Under the pieces are notes generated by a model, which saw only the letters and a list, made by a program, of their open reading frames with translations, searched no databases and was not told the origin of the DNA. Shown here in pieces: positions 5,956 through 14,821 of a DNA stretch of 21,507 nt; within the stretch, counting starts at the first letter, position 1; each line of letters begins with the position of its first letter. The translations under genes were made by a program, and so were the position numbers. Source of the stretch: Candidatus Colicola caccequi (GTDB lineage: Bacteria > Bacteroidota > Bacteroidia > Bacteroidales > Paludibacteraceae); NCBI GenBank assembly GCA_018065205.1, contig JAGHTR010000151.1, positions 1-21,507 on the forward strand, written 5' to 3'.

Positions 5956-8900
5956 ATGAAGCACATCAAATTATTTTTACCTGTACTGGTAATGATGATT
6001 TCCCCTTACCTCTTGGCGCAAGCCGTGGCGGTGAGCGGTAAGGTCATCGACGCCAAGACGCAGGAACCCATTATTGGGGCTTCCGTGGTTACCGCTTCCA
6101 AAGAAGGTACCATCACGGATATAGATGGCGTATTTGCTATCTCTGTCCCCGAAGGGGAGATGTTAACTATCTCCTATGTCGGATACAAAGAAGTTCGGGT
6201 TGCTGCCAAATCATCCCTTACTGTTTTCTTGGAAGAAGTTTCTGAAGAACTGAACGAAGTTATCGTCACAGGTTACACCACGCAACGCAAAGTGGATTTG
6301 ACCGGCGCCGTCAGTGTAGTGGATGTAGATGATCTCAAGAAACAGAACGAGAACAACCCGATGAAGGGTTTGCAGGGTAAGTTACCCGGTGTAACCATTA
6401 CGGCCGACGGTAATCCTTCGGGAGCGGCTACTGTTCGTATTCGTGGTATTGGTACGCTTAACAACAATGACCCGCTGTATATCATTGACGGTGTACCCAC
6501 TAAATCGGGTATGCACGAGTTGAACGGCAATGACATTGAAAACATCCAAGTGCTAAAGGACGCATCTTCCGCGTCTATCTATGGTTCGCGCGCGGCAAAC
6601 GGTGTGATTATAATCACCACCAAACGCGGTAAAGAAGGGAAAGTTAATGTTGACTTTGATGCTAGCGTAGGGGTTAACCAATACACCAACCGGATGTCGG
6701 TACTCAATACCGAGCAGTTCGGTCGCGTCATGTGGCAGGCATACGTCAACGACGGGCAGAACCCCAACAGCAATAGTTTGGGTTATCACTACGATTGGGG
6801 CTATAATGCCAAAGGTATCCCGACATTGAATAATATGTATATGGATAAGTACCTGGATGCTGCGGGAACGACGCCTGCCGCTAACACCGATTGGTTTGAT
6901 GCCATTACCCGTACGGGCGTGACGCAACAATATAATTTAGCCGTTAGCCATGGTACCGAAAAAGGACACAGTTTCTTCTCGTTAGGGTACTACAAAAACA
7001 TGGGTGTCATCAAGTACACCGATTTTGACCGTTTCAGTGGCCGTGTCAATACCGACTATAAGTTATTCAAAGGTCGAGTAACAATAGGTGAGAACTTAAC
7101 TTTCAACCGTACGTCGGAAGTGGCATCTCCCGCAGGTATTCTCGAAAATGCCTTGCAGTTCAACCCCTCGATACCTATCCGTACGACAAACGGCGAATAT
7201 GCCGGTCCGGTAGGTGGTTACCCTGACCGCGAGAACCCCTTGGCACGCTTGGATAGAAACAGCGATAACCGCTATGTCTATTGGCGTCTGTTCGGAGATG
7301 CGTTCATAGATATTGAGTTATATAAAGGTTTGCACTTGCGCACGACGGGCGGTATAGACTACGCACAAAAACAACAACGTATCTTCACGTATCCGATTAC
7401 GGAAGGAACCGTGGCTACAACCACCAATGCCGTCGAAGCCAAACAGGAGCATTGGATGAAATGGATGTGGAATGCTATCGCTACCTATAATTTCTCGGTA
7501 GGACAGCACCACGGCGATGCAATGATTGGTATTGAGTTGAACCGCGAAAACGATGTTTGGTTCTCGGGCTACAAAGAAGATTATACGATTCTGTCTCCCG
7601 ACTATATGTGGCCAAGTGCCGGTACAGGCACCGCGCAAGCCTACGGTTCGGGAGAAGGATATAGTCTGCTCTCCTATTTTGCAAAAGTCAACTATGCGTA
7701 TGCCGACCGCTATTTGGTGAGCGTCACGGTACGTCGTGACGGCTCCAGTCGCTTCGGTAAGAACAATAAGTTCGCCACTTTCCCTGCTGTCAGTTTAGGT
7801 TGGCGCATAAGTGAAGAGCGTTGGATGGCACCTGCCCGCAAAGTACTCGATAACCTCAAGATACGTGCTTCGTGGGGACAGACTGGTAACCAGGAAATAT
7901 CCAACATCGCACGCTATACCATTTATCAAGCCAACTACGGCGTATCCGAAAATGGAGGACAAAGTTACGGCACAGGATATGACATAGCCGGTACAAATGG
8001 CGGTATTATTCTGCCGTCCGGTTTTATGCGCAGCCAAATCGGTAACGATGATTTGCGGTGGGAGACGACTTCACAAACCGATGCCGGTCTTGATTTCTCT
8101 ATGTTTAATAACCAATTCTACGGCAGTTTTGACTGGTTCTACAAGCGCACAAAAGACATTCTCGTCTATATGGCAGGCATATCCGCTATGGGTGAGGGTG
8201 CTTATCAGTGGATTAATGCCGGTGAAATGGAGAATATGGGTGTTGAGTTGTTGCTGGGATACAGAGGTGAGCAAAACGGATTCAAATGGGATATATCCGG
8301 CAACTTAAGCCACTATGACAATAAGATTACCAAACTGCCCGAAACGGTTGCTGCTAATGGTACGTACGGCGGTAATGGTGTCAAATCCGTTGTAGGTCAT
8401 CCGATGGGTGCTCAAGTAGGATATGTAGCCGATGGTATATTCACTTGTCAAGAGGACGTAGATAATCACGCTGTACAAGATGGAGCAGGTGTGGGACGTA
8501 TGCGTTGGAAAGACCTCAATGGAGACGGTGTAATTACCGAAGCCGACCAAGATTGGATTTTTAACCCCGTTCCGGCTATCTCATACGGTTTGAACTTCGC
8601 CTTTGAATACAAAGGCTTTGACTTGACCCTTTTCTTTGCCGGTGTGGCAGGGGTAGATGTTATTACAGACCTCAAGAAGGAAACTGACTTGTGGGCGGGA
8701 CTGAATATATCGAATCTGAATAAGGGTACACGTCTGTTGGATGCTTGGAGCCCCACCAATCCTAATAGTACCATTCCTGCTTTAACGCTATCTGACAACA
8801 ATAACGAGAAACGTGTAAGCAGTTATTGGGTTGAGGACGGTTCCTACTTCAAACTCAAAAACTTGCAGTTAGGATACAACCTGCCCAAATCGGCATTAGA

Positions 8901-9054
8901 CAAGATGCACATGCGCAGATGGAGATTCTTTGCTTCCTTGCAAAATGTTTTCACCATCCATAGTAAGTCCTTTACGGGTGTGGATCCTGAAAATCCCAAT
9001 TTCGGCTATCCTATTCCGCTTACGTTCACTTTTGGTACTAATATCTCTTTCTAA
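5956..9054 (+). CDS. susC: SusC-family TonB-dependent outer-membrane transporter for fructo-oligosaccharides
   Basis: Outer-membrane porin that takes up oligosaccharides, driven by TonB, with the SusD lipoprotein as lid. Its 1032 residues are the normal size. Signal peptide at about 1-23. A carboxypeptidase-regulatory-like domain covers about 26-92 (VSGKVIDAKTQEPIIGASV). The TonB box and SusC signature NEVIVTGY are at 100-107. The plug (about 115-228) carries DPLYIIDGVPT and ASIYGSRAANGVIIITTKRG. A beta-barrel runs to the C-terminus, ending FTFGTNISF with a terminal aromatic as usual for outer-membrane proteins. susD follows after 10 bases, so the two are certainly co-transcribed. Fructan specificity rests on the GH32, DUF4960 and fructokinase neighbours. 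The nearest functional counterpart is probably BT1763. Confidence 0.95.
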   Translation: MKHIKLFLPVLVMMISPYLLAQAVAVSGKVIDAKTQEPIIGASVVTASKEGTITDIDGVFAISVPEGEMLTISYVGYKEVRVAAKSSLTVFLEEVSEELNEVIVTGYTTQRKVDLTGAVSVVDVDDLKKQNENNPMKGLQGKLPGVTITADGNPSGAATVRIRGIGTLNNNDPLYIIDGVPTKSGMHELNGNDIENIQVLKDASSASIYGSRAANGVIIITTKRGKEGKVNVDFDASVGVNQYTNRMSVLNTEQFGRVMWQAYVNDGQNPNSNSLGYHYDWGYNAKGIPTLNNMYMDKYLDAAGTTPAANTDWFDAITRTGVTQQYNLAVSHGTEKGHSFFSLGYYKNMGVIKYTDFDRFSGRVNTDYKLFKGRVTIGENLTFNRTSEVASPAGILENALQFNPSIPIRTTNGEYAGPVGGYPDRENPLARLDRNSDNRYVYWRLFGDAFIDIELYKGLHLRTTGGIDYAQKQQRIFTYPITEGTVATTTNAVEAKQEHWMKWMWNAIATYNFSVGQHHGDAMIGIELNRENDVWFSGYKEDYTILSPDYMWPSAGTGTAQAYGSGEGYSLLSYFAKVNYAYADRYLVSVTVRRDGSSRFGKNNKFATFPAVSLGWRISEERWMAPARKVLDNLKIRASWGQTGNQEISNIARYTIYQANYGVSENGGQSYGTGYDIAGTNGGIILPSGFMRSQIGNDDLRWETTSQTDAGLDFSMFNNQFYGSFDWFYKRTKDILVYMAGISAMGEGAYQWINAGEMENMGVELLLGYRGEQNGFKWDISGNLSHYDNKITKLPETVAANGTYGGNGVKSVVGHPMGAQVGYVADGIFTCQEDVDNHAVQDGAGVGRMRWKDLNGDGVITEADQDWIFNPVPAISYGLNFAFEYKGFDLTLFFAGVAGVDVITDLKKETDLWAGLNISNLNKGTRLLDAWSPTNPNSTIPALTLSDNNNEKRVSSYWVEDGSYFKLKNLQLGYNLPKSALDKMHMRRWRFFASLQNVFTIHSKSFTGVDPENPNFGYPIPLTFTFGTNISF

Positions 9055-9064
9055 TTTTTAGGCT

Positions 9065-10792
9065 ATGAAACACAATATTTCTATAATCATAATCGTCTTA
9101 TGCTTCGTGACCGGCATAACGGGATGTTCTTTCTTGGAGGAACAAGTTCCCCAAGGTATTCTGTCCGACGAACAGGTAAAAGACCCGCAGTATGTGGATA
9201 ACCTTGTTATCTCGGCATACGCTATTTATATGTCAGCGGAAGACATCAACTCTTCCTTCTCCATGTGGAACTTTGACGTCCGCTCCGATGATGCTTACAA
9301 AGGAGGAAATGGTACCTCCGATGGCGATGTCTTCCACCAATTGGAAGTGCAACAGGGCGTGCTGACTACCAACTGGAATATATCCGATATGTGGCAGCGT
9401 CTCTACAACTGCTTGTCGCGTGTCAATACAGCCATAGCGCTGCTCAATCAGGTGGATGATACCTATAAACTCAAACAGGTACGCTTGGGCGAGATGTATT
9501 TCTTACGTGCTTACGGACATTTCTTGCTCAAACGGTTATACAAGAACATACCCTTTGTCGTGGACGAGAACTTGACAACAGAACAATATAACAATCTCTC
9601 CAACACCCAATATACCAATGACAAGGGATGGCAATTGATTATTGACGACTTGACGAAGGCATTTAATAACTTACCCGACATACAACCCGAAGTCGGACGA
9701 GCCAACAAAGCCGCTGCGGCTGCTTTTCTAACCAAAGTGTATCTCTACAAAGCCTACCATCAGGATGACCCTGCTACACACGAGGTAACTTCTATTTCCG
9801 AAGACGACCTCAAACAAGTCATCTATTATTCCGATCCGCAATGGTATGGCAACTATGGTCTTGAAAACGACTATCACAATAACTTCCGTCCCGAACCGCA
9901 ATACGAAAATGGTATTGAATCAATCTGGGCTATCCAATACTCCAAAAACGACGGTACCAAGTTCGGTAATATGAACTGGGGTTACGGACTGTGCGTCCCC
10001 AATATACCGGGCGTAACGGATGGTGGCTGCGATTTCTACAAGCCCAGTCAGAATCTTGTCAACGCTTTCCGTACCGACAACAACGGCTTGCCTTTCTTGG
10101 AGGACTTTAATAAGAAAGATTACAGCATAGCCGAAGATTATGCCGACCCCCGTCTGTTCCTCACCGTCGGTATTCCCGGATGCCCTTACGAGTTCCTACC
10201 GAGTATGATTATGGCTAGGACTTCTACGTGGAGCCGCTCTAATGGCCTCTATGGATACTATGTCAGTCTCAAACACAATGTAGATCCTTATAGTGAGTAT
10301 ATCATCAAGGGTTCGTGGTGGGGTAACTCGCAAAACCGCATCGTACTTCGCTATGCAGATGTGTTATTGGAACGTGCCGAGGCATTCGCGCAATTAGGAC
10401 AGGAAGGCGAAGCGATAGCACTCGTTAACCAACTTCGTGAACGGGCCAAGAAAAGTGGCGAACAAGGTATAATAGCCAACTATCCTTCTACCTATGGTGT
10501 GAAGTTTAATGTTGGACTTTATAACCAAACATACGGTAAAGAAAAGACCCTGCAAATCGTCAAAATGGAACGGCGTATCGAGATGGGTATGGAGTCGGAA
10601 CGCTTCTTCGACCTCGTCCGCTGGGGCGAAGCGGAAACAGTGCTGAACACCTATTACGCCGAAGAAGTGAATGACTGCTCTATCTATTCGGGAGCGCGCT
10701 TCCCAAAAAACAAAGGCGAATACCTCCCTCTGCCTTTCAGCCAAATAGCTGCCTCTAATGGTCACTATACCCAAAACATAGGTGGATGGTAA
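9065..10792 (+). CDS. susD: SusD/RagB-family surface glycan-binding lipoprotein
   Basis: Outer-membrane lipoprotein that binds fructo-oligosaccharides and closes over SusC. Lipobox GITGC with Cys21. The 575 residues fit the family. The helical SusD core is visible in RAYGHFLLKRLYKNIPFV, the TPR-like stretch with NKAAAAAFLTKVYLYKA, ADVLLERAEAFAQLGQEGEA, and the C-terminal block MERRIEMGMESERFFDLVRW typical of RagB/SusD. It ends LPLPFSQIAASNG, also typical. It lies between susC and the DUF4960 protein. The counterpart in B. thetaiotaomicron is probably BT1762. Confidence 0.95.
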   Translation: MKHNISIIIIVLCFVTGITGCSFLEEQVPQGILSDEQVKDPQYVDNLVISAYAIYMSAEDINSSFSMWNFDVRSDDAYKGGNGTSDGDVFHQLEVQQGVLTTNWNISDMWQRLYNCLSRVNTAIALLNQVDDTYKLKQVRLGEMYFLRAYGHFLLKRLYKNIPFVVDENLTTEQYNNLSNTQYTNDKGWQLIIDDLTKAFNNLPDIQPEVGRANKAAAAAFLTKVYLYKAYHQDDPATHEVTSISEDDLKQVIYYSDPQWYGNYGLENDYHNNFRPEPQYENGIESIWAIQYSKNDGTKFGNMNWGYGLCVPNIPGVTDGGCDFYKPSQNLVNAFRTDNNGLPFLEDFNKKDYSIAEDYADPRLFLTVGIPGCPYEFLPSMIMARTSTWSRSNGLYGYYVSLKHNVDPYSEYIIKGSWWGNSQNRIVLRYADVLLERAEAFAQLGQEGEAIALVNQLRERAKKSGEQGIIANYPSTYGVKFNVGLYNQTYGKEKTLQIVKMERRIEMGMESERFFDLVRWGEAETVLNTYYAEEVNDCSIYSGARFPKNKGEYLPLPFSQIAASNGHYTQNIGGW

Positions 10793-10820
10793 TTTGTTAA
10801 ACCCGCTAAACTTGTTAAAA

Positions 10821-12221
10821 ATGAAAAAATATCATTTTATATCCATTGTAATGGCAGTGGCTTGCCTATTGGGGCTAACCAATTGTAAAAAAAATGCCTC
10901 GCATCTTGATTTGAGTGGTGATTGCTTGGTGGAACAGATATGCTTTGATAATGCATATAAAGGCCTGGTGGACCTGCCGTCACGTACTATCACCGTCATC
11001 CTGCCCGAGACCTACTCGCGCGATGATTTGCAACTAACTGACCTGCAACTGTCTGCGGGAGCTACCGCTACGTATGCTCAGGGTGACCACTTGTGCTTGC
11101 GCGAACCGCGCGTAATGAGAGTGATTAATGGTAATGTTATGCTTGAGTGGACGATTATTGCTAAAAACGAGCAGGCTTTGATTGAAAGTTTCAAACTGAA
11201 TAATGCTTATACAGGAATTATTAATTCCAAGAGCAAGACCATCTCTGTCTATGTTCCCGAATCGGCTGACATTAAAGCAATGATTCCGACGGTCATCCTT
11301 TCCGAAGGTGCTACTATTACTCCGGCCGTGGGTGTGGCTACTGACTTTACGGATCCCGTAACCTATCAAGTAGATAATAATACTGCGCATAACACGTATG
11401 TCGTTACTGTCTATCAGATTGATAAACCTGCGGCTTTGTATGTTGGTTTAGCAGAAACATTTGACCAACTCAATCCGGAAGAATATACCGCTTGCCAATG
11501 GATGCTTGCCAATATTGATAAGTCGCTTTATGTATCTTGGGATGATCTCAAAGCCAAAGCCGTTGATATGAGCGAATGTAAAGTTATTTGGTGGCATTTC
11601 CATCGCGATGGTGGTGTGGACGGTAAGGATGCTTGGGAATTATACGGTGCTAAAGCCATGGAGAACCTGCCGTTGATTCAGGATTACGTATCTAAGGGAG
11701 GTAATCTCTTCCTCACCCGTTATGCTTGCTATCTGCCTGCTTACCTCACACTGAATGGATTTGTTCCCAATCCAACTAATCCGCGTGTACCAAACAATGG
11801 TTGGGGTGGCAAAGAAAATGAGCCGGAAACGACGCAAGATGCTTGGAGTTTCTTTACCGATTCAACTACTCATCCGCTTTATAAGAACCTCAAAACGGAT
11901 GGTACTCCGGGTAAGGTCTATACGTGCGATGCCGGGTATCTGATTACGAACTCAACCTTGCAATGGCATATTGGTACCGATTGGGGTGGTTACCCGTCTT
12001 GGGATTATTTCACCAAGAAAACAGGGGCTTGCGTTCTTGGCTATGGTGGTGATAATGCCATCACTGTTTGGGAGTGGAAAGCCAGCGAAACCAATGGTGG
12101 TGTCCTTTGTATCGGCTCCGGTTGCTATGACTGGTATTCCATAGATGAAATATATACGGGTTATCATGAGAATATTGATATTATGACCCAAAATGCATTT
12201 AACTACTTAATGAACAAATAA
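10821..12221 (+). CDS. DUF4960 surface fructan-binding lipoprotein (SGBP)
   Basis: Predicted cell-surface glycan-binding protein helping SusCD capture levan, like BT1761. I take the ATG at 10821 (466 residues): it starts a clean lipoprotein signal MKKYHFISIVMAVACLLGLT with lipobox LTNC (Cys22). The frame is open further up to a GTG at 10782 inside susD, but those 13 extra residues would spoil the signal peptide. Two tandem beta-sandwich repeats of about 75 residues follow (about 36-115 and 121-198), each with FxNAYxG then SRTITVILPE or SKTISVYVPE, like the DUF5018-type repeats of SGBPs. The C-terminal half (about 204-466) is the DUF4960 domain, which has a glutamine-amidotransferase-like look (VIWWHFHRDGG, YVSKGGNLFLTRYA, GGVLCIGSGCYDWY). 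No enzymatic role is claimed. It starts 28 bases after susD and ends 2 bases before the next GH32. Confidence 0.85.
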   Translation: MKKYHFISIVMAVACLLGLTNCKKNASHLDLSGDCLVEQICFDNAYKGLVDLPSRTITVILPETYSRDDLQLTDLQLSAGATATYAQGDHLCLREPRVMRVINGNVMLEWTIIAKNEQALIESFKLNNAYTGIINSKSKTISVYVPESADIKAMIPTVILSEGATITPAVGVATDFTDPVTYQVDNNTAHNTYVVTVYQIDKPAALYVGLAETFDQLNPEEYTACQWMLANIDKSLYVSWDDLKAKAVDMSECKVIWWHFHRDGGVDGKDAWELYGAKAMENLPLIQDYVSKGGNLFLTRYACYLPAYLTLNGFVPNPTNPRVPNNGWGGKENEPETTQDAWSFFTDSTTHPLYKNLKTDGTPGKVYTCDAGYLITNSTLQWHIGTDWGGYPSWDYFTKKTGACVLGYGGDNAITVWEWKASETNGGVLCIGSGCYDWYSIDEIYTGYHENIDIMTQNAFNYLMNK

Positions 12222-12223
12222 CC

Positions 12224-13822
12224 ATGAAACACGCATTTAGTATTCTATTATTCGCGGTCCTATTCGTTATGGTAGGATGCAAAGACAAGAGTGAAGTTGT
12301 TTCACCAAAAGACTGGAAAAACACTACTTATCTCACTTCGTCAGCGGACGAACAGATGAGCGAGACTTACTATAAACCCTATTGCGGATTTGTAGGCGAT
12401 GTGATGCCATTCTATGATGTTAATACACAAGCCATACGTATCTTTTACCTGCAAGAGTATCGTCCTAATCCGACAGGAACCTATCACCCCATTTGGGGAG
12501 TGCGTTATGCCGACGGCACGTACGAAAATGAGGGGGAAATAATCCCATGCGGAGGACTTATGGAACAAGATGCCGCTATTGGTACCGGTAGTTGCATTTG
12601 GTGTAAAGAGCAGAGTAAATACTATTTCTTCTATACCGGTAATAAATACTTTCCAACGGCAGAAGAGAATGGGCAAGCTGTTCAATATGCCACTTCTACC
12701 GATGGAAAAAACTGGAGTAAAAATTCGGTTTTTGTCCTTCGGGGCAACGATTACGGGTATAGCAATAACGATTTCCGTGACCCGTTTGTTTTCCAAGATG
12801 ATGATAATCTCTACCACATGATAGTCAGCACCACAACGGGTAAGGGAACTTTGGCAGAGTTTACTTCTACAGATTTGCAGTCATGGACACATAAAGGTGC
12901 TTTTATGACCATGATGTGGGACCGTTTCTACGAGTGTCCTGATGTGTTTAAGATGGGTGACTGGTGGTATCTTGTTTATTCGGAACAGCATATTGCTATC
13001 CGTAGGGTGCAATACTTCAAAGGTCGTACCTTAAGCGAACTTAAGGCTTGTACCGCTAATGATGCCGGTAAGTGGCCGGATGATCATGAGGGTTTTCTGG
13101 ATAGTAGAGGTTTTTATGCCGGTAAGACAGTTTCGGACGGCCAAAATCGCTATATATGGGGCTGGTGTCCTACTCGTAAGGGCAATAACAATACAGCCAC
13201 CGGTTCTGATAAAGAGGAGCCCGAATGGGGAGGAGCGATGGTTATGCACCGCATCATCCAGCATGAGGATGGCAGTCTGACGTTAGGTAAAGTTCCTGCC
13301 ATAGATGCCAAATATAATAAAGTTGCTCCCGTTAAGGTGATGCGTGTTCAAGGCCAAGCAACGGATGCAGAGCCATTTACATTGACAGGCACGTCCAATA
13401 TCCTTTTCAATCGGTTGGGAAACCACAACCACTTGCATATGGTGGTTACTACTGCTACGGAGCAGGATAATTTTGGTATCTCACTTTGTCGCGGTACATC
13501 TATGGTTTCTGCTGCCGACTCAAGTGTTTACTACACGATTGTGGTAAATCCGGAAAGTGCGAGTCAACGCAAGATTTATTTTGAGCAGCGGGGTGAAGAA
13601 AGTATCGGCCAAGTAGGTTATATTGAGAGTTATGCTTTCCCAAGACCGGCTGATAATACCTATACTATTGATATTTATACTGACAACTCTGTATGTGTAA
13701 CGTATATTAACGATAATGTGTGTTGGACGAACCGTATTTATGGCATTCAAAAGAACAGTTGGTCTTTGGATTGCATAGCGGGAAGTATCACCGTTACCGA
13801 TGTGTCCGTGACACAATATTAA
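12224..13822 (+). CDS. Surface lipoprotein GH32 endo-levanase-like enzyme
   Basis: Predicted surface endo-fructanase (levanase type, compare BT1760). Lipobox VMVGC with Cys19, followed by KDKSE; acidic and lysine residues just after the Cys often go with surface export in Bacteroidetes. Catalytic residues: Asp59 in GFVGDVMPFYD, Asp186 in NDFRDPFVF, Glu237 in FYECPDVF. As in its paralog at 2295, the N-terminal motif lacks the WMNDPNG of classical GH32 enzymes. The C-terminal beta-sandwich covers about 355-532 and ends at VTDVSVTQY with no added tail, unlike the paralog. Its place, directly after the SGBP gene, matches that of an endo-levanase in the surface complex. The paralogs share most core motifs, and the DNA is identical over 38 bases near the acid/base site. 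Substrate is inferred. Confidence 0.88.
   Translation: MKHAFSILLFAVLFVMVGCKDKSEVVSPKDWKNTTYLTSSADEQMSETYYKPYCGFVGDVMPFYDVNTQAIRIFYLQEYRPNPTGTYHPIWGVRYADGTYENEGEIIPCGGLMEQDAAIGTGSCIWCKEQSKYYFFYTGNKYFPTAEENGQAVQYATSTDGKNWSKNSVFVLRGNDYGYSNNDFRDPFVFQDDDNLYHMIVSTTTGKGTLAEFTSTDLQSWTHKGAFMTMMWDRFYECPDVFKMGDWWYLVYSEQHIAIRRVQYFKGRTLSELKACTANDAGKWPDDHEGFLDSRGFYAGKTVSDGQNRYIWGWCPTRKGNNNTATGSDKEEPEWGGAMVMHRIIQHEDGSLTLGKVPAIDAKYNKVAPVKVMRVQGQATDAEPFTLTGTSNILFNRLGNHNHLHMVVTTATEQDNFGISLCRGTSMVSAADSSVYYTIVVNPESASQRKIYFEQRGEESIGQVGYIESYAFPRPADNTYTIDIYTDNSVCVTYINDNVCWTNRIYGIQKNSWSLDCIAGSITVTDVSVTQY
12947..12984 (+). repeat. 38-bp tract identical to 2943-2980 (GH32 paralogs)
   Basis: Second copy of the identical tract in the two BT1760-like GH32 genes. 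The surrounding sequence differs at many synonymous and some coding positions, so the match is a local island. Confidence 0.8.
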
Positions 13823-13858
13823 TTTTTTTATTTATTAACTCATTAAAATTTATTTTTT

Positions 13859-14758
13859 ATGAAAAACAATTGTCGTTTTTTGTTCGCCATTGCAGCCCTG
13901 GCTTCTGCAATGAGCGTGTCCGCAACCTCTATTTGGTCCGGTTCTCAAGATGTACATTGGGACAACACCATTATGCTTGAGGCAAGTAAATTTGCTTCTG
14001 CTCAGGCTGGTAACAAAATCACGGTTACCCTTTCGGTAAATGATGGCACAAATGATGCTATTGAGTTCAAGGCTAATGGTAAAAAACTGCCGGGTACCCG
14101 TTTCAGCCTTTGCCAAGACTGGTGGGAGACCTATGATCTTTTCATGACCCAAGACATGATTGATTCTTGCAAAGTCTATGGTATGGAAATCTGTGGTGAT
14201 AACTTCACCGTTACCAATATTGACCTTTCCGAAGGTAAAGCCGCTAGCATGAAAGAAGGTAAGGCTATTTGGACCGGTTATTTCTGGGTAGATTCTTGGA
14301 GCACCCTCGAAGTGTTTAGAGAGGCTCTTGATGCAGTGAAAGACTGGTCTAAGTACAAAACGATGCGCTTCTATAGTGAGTGCCCCACCACGGACAACCT
14401 CATCTTCTTGCTTGCCAACTGGAGTGATGCCGGTGTGATTGCTAAATCAGAACCCGCAACAGATGAAGAAGCCGAGACCAACCCTCTCAAACGTTATGAA
14501 GGTTATGCTGAATTAGACCTTACCAAAGTTAATCCTTTGACTATCATCAACAATGTTGCTTCTGACCGCTTGATGATTCAGATGGATAAGCAAGGTTCTG
14601 CTGCTTTCAACTTCACCGATGTTGTACTGATTGAAGGATCGTCTACTGCTTTGGACAAAGTTCAAGCTACTATGGGTGTAAAGAAAGTGATGGAAAATGG
14701 CCGGATGGTTATCTATCATGATGGTATCCGTCATAATGTATTAGGAACTCGTTTATAA
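13859..14758 (+). CDS. Secreted two-module 'IWxG' protein with C-terminal tail
   Basis: No enzyme motif is recognised. It is a short relative of the 610-residue protein at 3916. Signal peptide at about 1-22 (SVSA cut). One B-type module covers about 24-127 (TSIWSGSQ, KANGKKLPGTRFS, MTQDMIDSCKVYGMEI). One A-type module covers about 136-259 (AIWTGYFWVDSW, MRFYSECPTTDNLIFLLANW, AELDLTKVNPLTII, LMIQMDKQG). A short linker then leads to the 27-residue shared tail (from GVKKVMENG to the end). It lacks the NTLCLPFNLDA module of the larger protein. Like that protein it directly follows a BT1760-like GH32 gene, here by 36 T/A-rich bases. A role in binding fructan or in assisting the GH32 is inferred. 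The module could be a new carbohydrate-binding family. Confidence 0.8.
   Translation: MKNNCRFLFAIAALASAMSVSATSIWSGSQDVHWDNTIMLEASKFASAQAGNKITVTLSVNDGTNDAIEFKANGKKLPGTRFSLCQDWWETYDLFMTQDMIDSCKVYGMEICGDNFTVTNIDLSEGKAASMKEGKAIWTGYFWVDSWSTLEVFREALDAVKDWSKYKTMRFYSECPTTDNLIFLLANWSDAGVIAKSEPATDEEAETNPLKRYEGYAELDLTKVNPLTIINNVASDRLMIQMDKQGSAAFNFTDVVLIEGSSTALDKVQATMGVKKVMENGRMVIYHDGIRHNVLGTRL
14501..14625 (+). repeat. 125-bp near-identical tract shared with 4936-5060
   Basis: Partner of the tract in the 610-residue protein's gene: 119 of 125 bases are equal and the last 71 are identical. The sites of difference cluster in one short patch (around 14548-14554). Confidence 0.85.
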
Positions 14759-14768
14759 TTTTTATTAG

Positions 14769-14795
14769 CTTAAGGCGGCTGATTACCGCCTTAAG
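14769..14795 (+). terminator. Perfect intergenic hairpin (possible attenuator or mRNA stabiliser)
   Basis: CTTAAGGCGG (14769-14778) and CCGCCTTAAG (14786-14795) pair perfectly over 10 bp with a 7-base loop. The tail is only TTTCAAAG, so termination would be partial at best. It lies 11 bases after the 'IWxG' gene and 26 before the exo-GH32 gene. It may lower expression of the downstream genes relative to the surface proteins, or protect the 3' end of the upstream mRNA. Confidence 0.6.
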
Positions 14796-14821
14796 TTTCA
14801 AAGTATAAAAGCACAATAATT

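Noticed and set aside
10782..10820. GTG start of the SGBP gene inside susD
   Set aside because: The added 13 residues precede a perfect lipoprotein leader beginning at the ATG 10821 and are not leader-like.
12341..12817. Long minus-strand open frame (158 codons)
   Set aside because: It lies inside the lipoprotein GH32 gene, opposite its catalytic region, without recognisable features.
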